This document shows positions 1-6,466 of a stretch of DNA of 10,323 bases, piece by piece. Within the stretch, counting starts at the first letter, position 1; each line of letters opens with the position of its first letter. Both the position numbers and the translations under genes were made by a program. Source of the stretch: F23-B02 sp963610045 (GTDB taxonomy: Bacteria; Bacillota; Clostridia; Oscillospirales; Oscillospiraceae); assembly GCA_963610045.1 (NCBI GenBank), contig CAVDMS010000059.1:1-10323 (forward strand), in the 5' to 3' direction. The notes beneath the pieces were generated by a model, which saw only the letters and a program-made list of their open reading frames with translations, was not told the origin of the DNA and made no database searches.

Positions 1-117
1 GTGGCAAGGCAAAAAGCGCAGGAATAATGGATATATATTTCGAGCATTTTTAACGCCGCCACGGGGCAAAAGACTTTTTACAGGGCGGCTTATCCCTATG
101 TCGCACCGCCCTACGTC
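1..117 (+). other. Degraded 5' region of the Nim-like gene
   Basis: No intact gene starts here. The frame of the downstream flavoprotein is open back to a TAA at 25-27 but has no ATG, GTG or TTG before 118. In another frame, an ATG at 27 with a weak GGA upstream opens only an eight-codon peptide that stops at 51-53. That same frame, read on from 81 to about 107, gives the residues GGLSLCRT. This resembles the strand that normally precedes the PYVVPLSFGYE motif, which is in the other frame from 109. One extra base around 106-111 would explain the break. This is seen in the sequence; the reading as decay is inference. Confidence 0.4.
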
Positions 118-480
118 GTGCCGCTGTCGTTCGGGTACGAGAGAACGCAGGACGGCTTTACGTTCTACGTCCACGGCGCAAAGACCGGTCGTCGGCATGA
201 GCTTGCGAGTGCTGCACCCAAGGTCTGCGTCGAGCTTGACATCTGCCGTGAGTTCGTCGAAAGCACGGGAGGACTTACCGCCGACTACGAAAGCTTCATC
301 GGTTGGGGCGAGATCGAGACCGTCAGCGGAGACGAGGCGGTAAAGGGGCTTGAGCTTCTGTGCGCCCACTGCGGCTTTGACAGGATGCCGTGTACTCAAA
401 GCGTGGTCGATGCGACCTGCGTCGAGAAGATATGCGTTTCCGACTTTACGGCAAAGCGCCGCTTTAAGCCTAAGATGTAA
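118..480 (+). CDS. Nim-like / PNPOx-family flavoprotein, N-terminus missing
   Basis: The 120 residues from a GTG match the core of small split-barrel FMN-binding proteins of the pyridoxamine 5'-phosphate oxidase-like superfamily, in which NimA-type 5-nitroimidazole reductases lie. The visible family pattern is VPLSFGYE followed by FTFYVHGAKTGRRHEL and then PKVCVELD, meaning two barrel strands, the cofactor-contacting loop and the next strand. The C-terminal half, with the SFIGWGEIE segment, also fits. Family members are usually about 150-165 residues, with some 30-40 residues before the VPLSFGYE strand; those are absent here. No ribosome binding site precedes the GTG, which sits inside the conserved PYVVPL strand, so it is probably not a genuine start. 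The likeliest state is a frameshifted pseudogene, or a sequencing error of one base near 106-111. Such proteins bind flavin in the cytoplasm; the substrate is unknown. Confidence 0.6.
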   Translation: MPLSFGYERTQDGFTFYVHGAKTGRRHELASAAPKVCVELDICREFVESTGGLTADYESFIGWGEIETVSGDEAVKGLELLCAHCGFDRMPCTQSVVDATCVEKICVSDFTAKRRFKPKM

Positions 481-485
481 AATAT

Positions 486-530
486 AAAGCAAAACGACCA
501 GTCTGCATTGCAGACTGGTCGTTTTGCTTT
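486..530. terminator. Bidirectional intrinsic terminator
   Basis: A perfect inverted repeat has 22-base arms at 486-507 and 509-530 around a single base. In RNA this folds as a long stem with a small loop around TGCATTGCA. The outer arms are A-rich on the left and T-rich on the right (GTTTTGCTTT), so it can end transcripts from both sides. It lies between the Nim-like gene, which ends at 480, and the convergent operon, which ends at 554. Confidence 0.85.
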
Positions 531-553
531 GGGGTTTCGTGAAGGGGGGATCG

Positions 554-2488
554 TCACTGAAGGGACATTGCTGCGTAATAGCCGTCTCTGATAGCCGCAC
601 CCGCCTTGCCCGGACGCTGGCAGTCGCCGATAACCACGGTCTTTTCGGGGTAGGCATATCTGATGGCGTCGGGGTATTCGAGCGACCTTGCTCTGCCGAA
701 GGCGCCGACTACGACGTCGGCGGGGAGGATCTTCTGCTCGCCGTCGCTCTCGACGATGACGCCTTCCTCGGTCATTCCGACGACCTTGGTGTTGACAAGC
801 TGAGCTACGTTGTACTTCTTTAAGAGCCTGTCGATTGTCATTGCGTTTATAAACTGAACGTCGGCGCCGATGGTGGGCATCATTTCGACTATCGTGATGT
901 TGCGGTTGCCTGCTTCGCCGTATTCGATGGCGGTGTCGCAGGCGGACAGACCGCCGCCGCAGATGACGACGTTCTTGCCTTCGGGCAGTCCGTCCTTGTG
1001 TACGTCGTAGACGTCGATGAACTTCTTGCCGTCGATGCCGGGAATGTTGGGGATCACGGGCTTTGAGCCGGTGGCGACGAATATGGCGTCCGCCGATTCG
1101 AATATCGGGTCCTTGGGGTCAAGGGCGGTGTTCAGCACGACCTTGACGCCGAGCTTCTTGAGCTGAAGCTCATACCACTTGACGAGCAGACGCATCCTGT
1201 TTTTAAAGTCGCCCGTTGCGATGGTCTTGAAGGTGCCGCCGAGGTGATCGTCCTTTTCGTACAGAGTGACGCTGCAGCCTCGCTCCGCTGCACATCTTGC
1301 GGCTTCCATACCGCCGGGGCCGCCTCCGATGACAACGACGTTGGTGGGGCAGGGCAGCTTTGTGAGCTGCATATGGGTCTCAAAGCCGGTGGAGGGATTG
1401 ACGGTGCAGCTGAGCTGAGTCTGACGGTCGAGGATCCTGCCTATGCACTCGTCGTTGCAGAGGATGCAGGGTCTGATCTCGTCACGGCGTCCCTTCTTGA
1501 GCTTGTTCGGCCACTGGGGATCGGCGATGAACTGACGTCCGAACTGTATCATGTCGGCGTTGCCGGACTCCAGAAGCTCGACGGCGGTCTCCATCGTGTG
1601 GCTGCCCGCATTCAGGATGGGCTTGGTGAGGACCTTTCTTGCGGTCTCGCACACATATGCGGTGCAGGCGTCGCCGTTGTACCTCGTCGGGAACACATAG
1701 TCGAGCGCCTCGTAGGAGCCGGAGTCGATGTCGAATGCGTCGATGCCAGCCTTGTCGAGGACCTTGAGTATCTCGATGCTGTCCTCAAGCGTGCGTCCGC
1801 CCTCAAACATATGGTCGAGGGATATGCGGTAGAGGATGGGGAAGTCGGGTCCGGTGACGCTTCTTATCGCCTCGATTATCTCGATGGCGAAGCGGCAGCG
1901 GTTTTCAAAGCTTCCGCCGTACTCGTCGGTCCTGTGGTTCCACTGGGGGGACATGAACTGGTCTATCAGGTAGCCGACGTGGGCGTGGATCTCGACTGCG
2001 TCGAAGCCCGCCTTGACCGCAAAGTTGCCGACGTCCTTCCATGTCTCGACGGTCTGCTTTATCTCCTCGATTGTCAGAGGACGGCAAATGACGTCGGGCT
2101 TGTGGTAGGAGGGTACCGCCGATGCGCTGACGGGGATCTCGTCGTAGAAGATGTTTGCGTTTCTGCCGGTGCCGCAGCCGACCTGCAATGCGACCTTTGC
2201 GCCCCAGCGGTGGATCCTCTCGGTGAACACGGTGGCTGCCGGGATGGCATCCATCTTATCGACCGCAAATCTGGGAAGTCCCTGCGAGAGAAGCTCGTTG
2301 GGGTAGGATGCTCCGCAGATGAGCAGACCTACGCCGCCCTTTGCACGCTCCTCATAGTAGCGCATTGCCTCCTCGCTGGGGGTGTCGTGGACCATGAAGG
2401 TGCCCATCGGGGACATTGATATGCGGTTGCGCACGGTCATTTTGTTTATCACGAGAGGCTGAAACAGTGCCTTATATTTGTTGTCCAT
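554..2488 (-). CDS. OYE-type NADH:flavin oxidoreductase / enoate-type reductase (FMN, FAD, 4Fe-4S)
   Basis: The 644-residue protein has the architecture of 2,4-dienoyl-CoA reductase FadH, clostridial 2-enoate reductase and BaiCD/BaiH-type enzymes, which transfer hydride from NAD(P)H through FAD and a 4Fe-4S cluster to FMN and on to an activated C=C bond. An OYE-like TIM barrel spans about residues 5-335. A cluster motif follows, with Cys341, Cys344, Cys348 and Cys361. The FAD fold has GGGPGG at 388-393, the NAD(P)H fold has GGGLSA at 511-516, and the end carries VVIGDCQRPGKAGAAIRDGY. Two active-site elements are atypical: HAHVGY (168-173) replaces the usual HxxHGY, so the second histidine is shifted, and QVGCGTGR (102-109) replaces QLxHxGR. 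Tyr173 is kept. The ATG has AAGGAGT at 2497-2503. It is the last gene of the operon, 41 bp after the transporter. Family is secure; the substrate is unknown. Confidence 0.93.
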   Translation of the reverse strand: MDNKYKALFQPLVINKMTVRNRISMSPMGTFMVHDTPSEEAMRYYEERAKGGVGLLICGASYPNELLSQGLPRFAVDKMDAIPAATVFTERIHRWGAKVALQVGCGTGRNANIFYDEIPVSASAVPSYHKPDVICRPLTIEEIKQTVETWKDVGNFAVKAGFDAVEIHAHVGYLIDQFMSPQWNHRTDEYGGSFENRCRFAIEIIEAIRSVTGPDFPILYRISLDHMFEGGRTLEDSIEILKVLDKAGIDAFDIDSGSYEALDYVFPTRYNGDACTAYVCETARKVLTKPILNAGSHTMETAVELLESGNADMIQFGRQFIADPQWPNKLKKGRRDEIRPCILCNDECIGRILDRQTQLSCTVNPSTGFETHMQLTKLPCPTNVVVIGGGPGGMEAARCAAERGCSVTLYEKDDHLGGTFKTIATGDFKNRMRLLVKWYELQLKKLGVKVVLNTALDPKDPIFESADAIFVATGSKPVIPNIPGIDGKKFIDVYDVHKDGLPEGKNVVICGGGLSACDTAIEYGEAGNRNITIVEMMPTIGADVQFINAMTIDRLLKKYNVAQLVNTKVVGMTEEGVIVESDGEQKILPADVVVGAFGRARSLEYPDAIRYAYPEKTVVIGDCQRPGKAGAAIRDGYYAAMSLQ

Positions 2489-2529
2489 TTTTCTTTACTC
2501 CTTAGATTTCAGTTGTGCAGATTTCTTTC

Positions 2530-3801
2530 TTATTTTGTTTTCTTGGCGGGCTTATAAGGTGAGCAGATGTTTGCAAGCAGCAGGAATATCATGCCGATGA
2601 TCGCAATGACCGCAAAGGCTATGAAACCGCCGCCCATGCCGGACTCGCCGCCGGAGAAGATGCTCATTATAGGTGCGTAGAGGAACTGACCGATGTACAC
2701 GAAGGTCATGAGACCGCCGATGATAGCGGCATAGTCTTTGGGTCCGAAGACCGACTGTCCCACGAGACCGGGAACGCTGGTCGCCAGGGGGTAGGAAACA
2801 GCGCCGAACAGGACGGTGAGGACCATGAGCGTCGTGGAGGGAGTCTTGCCCCAAAGCACGAGGCATACCATGCAGAGCGCAAACGCCACACAGATGATGA
2901 CGGAGAACGCCTTGCTGCCGATCTTGCCGAACACCGAGCCTGCGACCAGAAGCACGAGACCGCCGATGATGAGGAAGATCGCCTGCCAGTTTGCAGCACC
3001 CGTGGAGCTCATGCCGCCTGCCTGCCACCATGCGGGGGCGTAGGAGGTGAAGGCGGATGCTGCGCAGCACACGCACAGGAGCGTCACGGCAAAGAACCAG
3101 TAGGAAGAGGTCTTGACCGCATGAGCCTTCGTGAGACCGGGCAGCTCGGCTGCAGAGCCGCTTCCGTCGTCGGCTTTGACGTTGTCCCAGCCGAGGGGCT
3201 TCTGACCCATCTTTTCGGGGTCACGAACGAAGACCAGTATTGCAAAGAGTCCGATGACGAGAGCCGCAATGCTCAGAATGTAGTAGCACTGCTTGTAGTC
3301 GAAGGACTTAAACAGCTGTCCGGCGACAAAGACCCACAGCGCAGAGCCGAAGCCTGAGCCTGAGAACACGATGCCGCAGACCTTCTCACGCTTGTCGATG
3401 AACCACTGAGCAATGACGGCGCCGCAGACGGCGTTCGAGCCGAAGGTTATGCACACGCCGACGAGGAAGCCCGCAAGGTAGAAGCAGACGAGGCTCATGG
3501 TGTTCTGACCGGGCGTCGCAAACGTGTACAGCAGCATTGCGATAACGTTTACGACCACCGAGATTATCATCATCTTTTTAGGTCCGAGCTTGGGAAGCAG
3601 CTTCGCCGAGACGATGCTGAATATGATGCAGGAGATAGTGCAGGCGGTGCCTATGTATGCGCAGGTCGTGATCGACCAGCCGGAATATTCCGAAAGAGAC
3701 GTCAGGAATACGCCCAATGTTGTTGCCGTGCCGAGATTGACGAACATTACGAGGAATGCGCCAATCGCTGCGGCATAGCCGAAAAACTTACCGTTTTTCA
3801 C
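2530..3801 (-). CDS. MFS transporter, MCT/OFA-like
   Basis: A 423-residue polytopic membrane protein with about twelve hydrophobic segments in two groups of six, split by a charged loop at roughly 195-230 (DPEKMGQKPLGWDN onward). The cytoplasmic loop between helices 2 and 3 has KLLPKLGPKK (67-76), the place of the MFS A-motif. WFIDKREKVCGIVFSGSGFG (133-152) matches the conserved helix 4-5 region of the monocarboxylate/oxalate-formate antiporter branch. The C-terminus is basic (KPAKKTK). Translation starts at a GTG with a very strong AAGGAGGAG at 3807-3815, five bases upstream. It lies between a dehydrogenase and an ene-reductase gene on the same strand, 52 bp and 41 bp away, with no terminator in either gap, so it most likely moves the pathway substrate or product. 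The carried compound, probably an organic anion, is inference. Several cysteines lie within predicted helices. Confidence 0.9.
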   Translation of the reverse strand: MKNGKFFGYAAAIGAFLVMFVNLGTATTLGVFLTSLSEYSGWSITTCAYIGTACTISCIIFSIVSAKLLPKLGPKKMMIISVVVNVIAMLLYTFATPGQNTMSLVCFYLAGFLVGVCITFGSNAVCGAVIAQWFIDKREKVCGIVFSGSGFGSALWVFVAGQLFKSFDYKQCYYILSIAALVIGLFAILVFVRDPEKMGQKPLGWDNVKADDGSGSAAELPGLTKAHAVKTSSYWFFAVTLLCVCCAASAFTSYAPAWWQAGGMSSTGAANWQAIFLIIGGLVLLVAGSVFGKIGSKAFSVIICVAFALCMVCLVLWGKTPSTTLMVLTVLFGAVSYPLATSVPGLVGQSVFGPKDYAAIIGGLMTFVYIGQFLYAPIMSIFSGGESGMGGGFIAFAVIAIIGMIFLLLANICSPYKPAKKTK

Positions 3802-3853
3802 TTTCGCTCCTCCTTATATAATTTTGTGTAGGAAAATTTGACTTAGGGGGGAC

Positions 3854-4915
3854 TTATTCGCAGTAGATGACGGTTTTCAGCACTTCGTTGCCTTCGCTGT
3901 CGACCTTTTCGTCCATGCACTTGTATGCTTCGGGGATCTTGTCGAAGCCGTAGAAGCGGTGAGTGACCTCCGGGGTCGGGTCGATCCTGCCGGCACGGAT
4001 CATGTTTATCATGCGCTCAAGTCTTGCCTTGCCGCCGGGACAGAGACCGCCGTTGAGGTTCTTGTCGTAGCAGAAGCCGAAGGTGTCCGCCTGAGGCAGG
4101 AGCAGGTCGAAGTTCTGACCCATGAGGTTTGAGACGTAGCCGTTGGGTCTGACCATCTTAACGCATCTTCTGTACATATCCTGATTGCCGCCGGAGAAAA
4201 TGACCGCATCGGGCGCTCTGCCGCCAGTGAGCTTGAGGACCTCCTCGTCGATGTTGGGGGTCTCCTTGTAGTCGATGATGTAGTTTGCGCCGAAGTCCTT
4301 CGCCATCTTCTTGGTCAGCTCACGGTGACCGATGCCGATGATGATGGATGCGCCTCTGAGTGCCGCTCCCGCAACGACCATCTGACCGACCGCACCGATG
4401 CCGCAGGCAACGACGATGTCGCCGTACTGCACTCTTGCAAGATCGACGCCGTGGAAGCCGGTGGTCATCATGTCGGCCGCAAGAAGCGCCTGATCGTAGG
4501 TCACGTCGTCGGGAAGGATGATGCCGTTCATGTCTGCCTGACGCACACGGTACTTTTCCGCCAGAGTGCCGTTTTCGTAAGCCGCCCAGTTGATTGCACG
4601 CAGCGGACCGCCGCAGTGAGCCTGATTGTTCTCCTGGACCTCGTCGGTGAGCCAGTCGGGAGTTACGGCGCAGGTGGAAATGATGTCGCCCACCTTGAAG
4701 TTTTTCACAAGGGAGCCGACCTCAACGACACGGCCGACCGCTTCGTGACCGAGAACAAGGCCTGCGGGGAAGCCGGCGTGGATCTGGTGCGGATCGGACG
4801 TGCAGACCGCCAGTGCGACAGGGGTCGCAATGACGTCAAGCGGACCGCAAACGGGATCGGGAGCATCTATCCAGCCAACCGATTCATACTGCTTGGTAAT
4901 AGCAAATGCTTTCAT
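3854..4915 (-). CDS. Zinc-dependent secondary alcohol dehydrogenase (TbADH-like)
   Basis: This 353-residue medium-chain dehydrogenase aligns along its length with the NADP-dependent secondary alcohol dehydrogenase of Thermoanaerobacter brockii and Clostridium beijerinckii (352 residues), as recalled from family knowledge. It would interconvert ketones and secondary alcohols in the cytoplasm. Catalytic zinc positions are Cys38 (in CTSD), His57-Glu58 (in VLGHEAVG) and Asp148 (in ADMMTTGFHG). The four-cysteine structural-zinc lobe is missing, as in that subfamily. The Rossmann motif is GIGAVG (172-177). Gly196-His197-Arg198 and Tyr216 sit where the T. brockii enzyme has its NADP-selecting Gly-Ser-Arg and Tyr, so NADPH preference is likely (inference). 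LNGGLCPGGKARLERMI (287-303) is another family signature. The ATG has GGAGGTT at 4921-4927. It is the first gene of the operon. Zinc MDR enzymes also act as steroid 20alpha-hydroxysteroid dehydrogenases in some gut clostridia, so the substrate is open. Confidence 0.93.
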   Translation of the reverse strand: MKAFAITKQYESVGWIDAPDPVCGPLDVIATPVALAVCTSDPHQIHAGFPAGLVLGHEAVGRVVEVGSLVKNFKVGDIISTCAVTPDWLTDEVQENNQAHCGGPLRAINWAAYENGTLAEKYRVRQADMNGIILPDDVTYDQALLAADMMTTGFHGVDLARVQYGDIVVACGIGAVGQMVVAGAALRGASIIIGIGHRELTKKMAKDFGANYIIDYKETPNIDEEVLKLTGGRAPDAVIFSGGNQDMYRRCVKMVRPNGYVSNLMGQNFDLLLPQADTFGFCYDKNLNGGLCPGGKARLERMINMIRAGRIDPTPEVTHRFYGFDKIPEAYKCMDEKVDSEGNEVLKTVIYCE

Positions 4916-4957
4916 AATTTAACCTCCGTCATATTGTTGTTCTGTGTTTACGATGAT

Positions 4958-4972
4958 ACATGTCGACAGTGT
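4958..4972. promoter_or_regulatory. Candidate operator in the operon leader
   Basis: The sequence ACA-TGTCGACA-G-TGT contains a perfect 8-bp palindrome, TGTCGACA (4961-4968), flanked by ACA and TGT with one extra G on the right. It lies about 13-27 bases downstream of the predicted minus-strand transcription start and about 43 bases before the dehydrogenase ATG, where a repressor roadblock or RNA element could act. The role is inferred from symmetry and position only; an 8-bp palindrome can occur by chance. Confidence 0.3.
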
Positions 4973-4991
4973 GCATCTCGCCTTTGGTTAA

Positions 4992-5020
4992 AGAATAGAC
5001 AAAGTCGCCCCGACAGTCAA
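4992..5020 (-). promoter_or_regulatory. Sigma-A promoter of the adh-MFS-reductase operon
   Basis: On the minus strand TTGACT (5015-5020) and TATTCT (4992-4997) are separated by exactly 17 bases, matching the sigma-A consensus at five of six and four of six positions. Transcription would start near 4985, giving a leader of about 70 nucleotides before the dehydrogenase ATG at 4915. It is the best promoter-like element on this strand between the divergent genes. Confidence 0.65.
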
Positions 5021-5175
5021 TGTGCCGAACGGAAAAACGACCGGGGCTTTTTCATCAGAATTGACAAACTTTCGACAAATCGAGCCGAAAGCGCAGATCC
5101 CGTCGGACGAAATTTGCCGCAGTTTGTGCCAAACGGCGAAACGGCGGAGCGATTTCAACAGAAAGCACAAAGCGT

Positions 5176-5203
5176 TTGCTTGTAAATCCTCCGCCGATAT
5201 GTT
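5176..5203 (+). promoter_or_regulatory. Probable promoter of the PucR-type gene pair
   Basis: TTGCTT (5176-5181) and TATGTT (5198-5203) lie 16 bases apart, giving a start near 5210 and a short leader before the GGAGG at 5223-5227. The match is moderate and the spacer one base short, so other placements are possible. The -10 hexamer lies within the left arm of the inverted repeat at 5198-5217, which would couple promoter use to occupancy of that site. Confidence 0.4.
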
Positions 5204-5217
5204 AAATTAGTAACATA
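5198..5217. promoter_or_regulatory. Candidate operator: inverted repeat TATGTTA-N6-TAACATA
   Basis: Two perfect 7-base arms (5198-5204 and 5211-5217) are separated by six bases, giving a 20-bp dyad typical in size of a dimeric regulator site. It covers the proposed -10 and start of the first PucR-type gene and ends six bases before its ribosome binding site. This placement would fit autorepression. The match is AT-rich in a more GC-rich setting, which makes it stand out, but binding is inference. Confidence 0.45.
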
Positions 5218-5233
5218 AGAACGGAGGTTTCAC

Positions 5234-6466
5234 ATGAAGGATATAAATATTGAAGAGCTTGAGAGCATCTGCTTTGACGCCATAGTGAGCAGGATGAGCA
5301 TACACGCCTTCGTGCAGGAGTTTTACAAGTCGATACGGCTGCCGATACTTTGCCTTGACGTGACGCTTCAGGCGTTTGACTATGCCTTTAAGCGCCCCTT
5401 TTACTTCCCTGCGTGGGAGAGTGCGGCCGCACGCAACCTTTCGGAGAGCGAGATATTAAACAACGGCTATTTGAAATCGCAGGAGAAAATGTACGAGGTG
5501 AAGTGCGCCTCGATATTCGAGACCGGCTCCAATGCTCCGGCTCCGGCGTCGGCGTCGCCGATAATCCACAACGAGGAGCTTATAGGCTACTGCGGGATAA
5601 TGCTTGAGGATGCCGACCGTGAGAAGGTGATGGAGGCGAACAATCTGCTCAGCAAAACGCTTGCCGTGATGCTGAGCCATGAGCTTGGGGAGGGCATAGT
5701 CAGCATTGCGGACGACAAGGCGATAAGCGAGCTGCTCACCCGCGGGCAGCTTGTCAACCAGCCCGCCTTCCACTTTGAAATGCGCTACCCGGCAAAATAC
5801 GCCTTTGCGATCTTCCGGTCGAGGGAAAACTCCGTTTCCGTTCTTCAGTATTGCAGGAAAACGCTGTGTACGATGAACACCTCGGTCATCGGCTGCATCA
5901 GTGAGGACGACAGGCTCTATCTTCTGTACTACGATCTGCACGAGTCGTCCATGGAGCAGCTTGCGGTCGAAAGCGCATACCTTGCCCGAAAGTTCAATCT
6001 GAGCTGCGGTATATCGGACATCTTCCCGTTTATCCACGAGATAAACAGCCACAGGATCCAGGCGCAGCTTGCGCTGTCCTACGGCGAAAGGACCGGCGGC
6101 GAAAGGGTGACGTCGTTCAGAGAGCATTACAGCGACATCGTGTGCTACAGCTCGTATAACTGGTTCGGACCGTCGGGGAAATACTGCTACAACATCGGGA
6201 AGCTTGAGGACTACGACAGAGAAAACGGAACGGAATATTTCAGCTGCTTTGAGACCTACCTTCTGAATTTTTGCAGCGTTGCGGAGGTGAGCAGGATACT
6301 CAATATCCACAAGAACACCACCGCATACCGATTAAAGAAGATCGAGGAGATACTGGGCTGCGACCTGAGCGACCCATACAAGCGGCGGACCCTGTTTTTG
6401 GAGCTTATGTTCTGCAAATTCAGGGATCGGCTGAGAAAGGCGGAGAAAAATGACGGCGCTGAATAA
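5234..6466 (+). CDS. PucR/CdaR-type transcriptional regulator 1
   Basis: This 410-residue protein ends in a PucR-type helix-turn-helix: CSVAEVSRILNIHKNTTAYR begins at residue 347 and continues into LKKIEEILGCDL, with the NTxxYRLxKI pattern typical of the HTH_30 family. Before it comes the usual conserved LEDYDRENGTEYFSCFETYL stretch. The N-terminal half (about 20-150) looks like a small-molecule sensor domain (PIIHNEELIGYCGIML at 109-124), and the middle (about 165-300) resembles the GGDEF-like linker fold of CdaR-type proteins. Members often respond to metabolites and activate divergent catabolic genes. ATG at 5234 has GGAGG (5223-5227) six bases upstream. It faces the dehydrogenase/transporter/reductase operon across 318 bp, making that operon the likely target (inference). 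It overlaps the next regulator by 17 bases. An alanine/proline/serine-rich insert lies at 101-109. Confidence 0.85.
   Translation: MKDINIEELESICFDAIVSRMSIHAFVQEFYKSIRLPILCLDVTLQAFDYAFKRPFYFPAWESAAARNLSESEILNNGYLKSQEKMYEVKCASIFETGSNAPAPASASPIIHNEELIGYCGIMLEDADREKVMEANNLLSKTLAVMLSHELGEGIVSIADDKAISELLTRGQLVNQPAFHFEMRYPAKYAFAIFRSRENSVSVLQYCRKTLCTMNTSVIGCISEDDRLYLLYYDLHESSMEQLAVESAYLARKFNLSCGISDIFPFIHEINSHRIQAQLALSYGERTGGERVTSFREHYSDIVCYSSYNWFGPSGKYCYNIGKLEDYDRENGTEYFSCFETYLLNFCSVAEVSRILNIHKNTTAYRLKKIEEILGCDLSDPYKRRTLFLELMFCKFRDRLRKAEKNDGAE

Larger units (their letters stand above)
4916..5233. other. Divergent control region, 318 bp, no gene
   Basis: This stretch separates the dehydrogenase operon (minus) from the PucR-type regulator pair (plus). 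It holds a near-consensus minus-strand promoter, a weaker plus-strand promoter, and several repeat elements: a palindrome TGTCGACA at 4961-4968, three GACAAA copies (4998, 5063, 5074), an inverted repeat CTTTCG-N11-CGAAAG at 5069-5091, GTTTG-TGC-CAAAC at 5122-5134, and TATGTTA-N6-TAACATA at 5198-5217. A TTGACA at 5061-5066 has no good -10 partner at 16-18 bases. Short open frames cross it on both strands, but none has a convincing ribosome binding site or family pattern. Confidence 0.7.

Noticed and set aside
1244..2419. 391-codon plus-strand open frame opposite the ene-reductase gene
   Set aside because: It is fully antisense to a gene with clear domains and motifs, has no ribosome binding site, and its protein shows no family pattern. 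Long antisense frames are expected from the codon bias here.
5007..5047. GCCCCG / CGGGGC inverted repeat followed by CTTTTT as a terminator
   Set aside because: Loop of 29 bases and only a six-base stem; it also lies within the minus-strand promoter spacer, so it is unlikely to terminate efficiently.
4325..5185. 286-codon plus-strand open frame across the dehydrogenase gene and control region
   Set aside because: Antisense to a strongly recognised alcohol dehydrogenase; low-information protein rich in D, R and V; no start signal.
5022..5210. Possible small proteins in the divergent control region on either strand
   Set aside because: Frames of about 60 codons overlap promoters and repeats, lack good ribosome binding sites and have no recognisable composition.
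4921..5229. AACCTCCGT at 4921 and ACGGAGGTT at 5221 as a long-range inverted repeat
   Set aside because: Both are simply the strong ribosome binding sites of divergent genes, read on opposite strands.
5533..5560. Short CTCCGG/GCGTCG repeats inside the first PucR-type gene
   Set aside because: They encode an in-frame Ala/Pro/Ser stretch and do not interrupt the protein; low-complexity coding sequence explains them.
5456..6310. 284-codon minus-strand open frame opposite the first PucR-type gene
   Set aside because: Antisense shadow of a gene with an intact C-terminal helix-turn-helix; no ribosome binding site.
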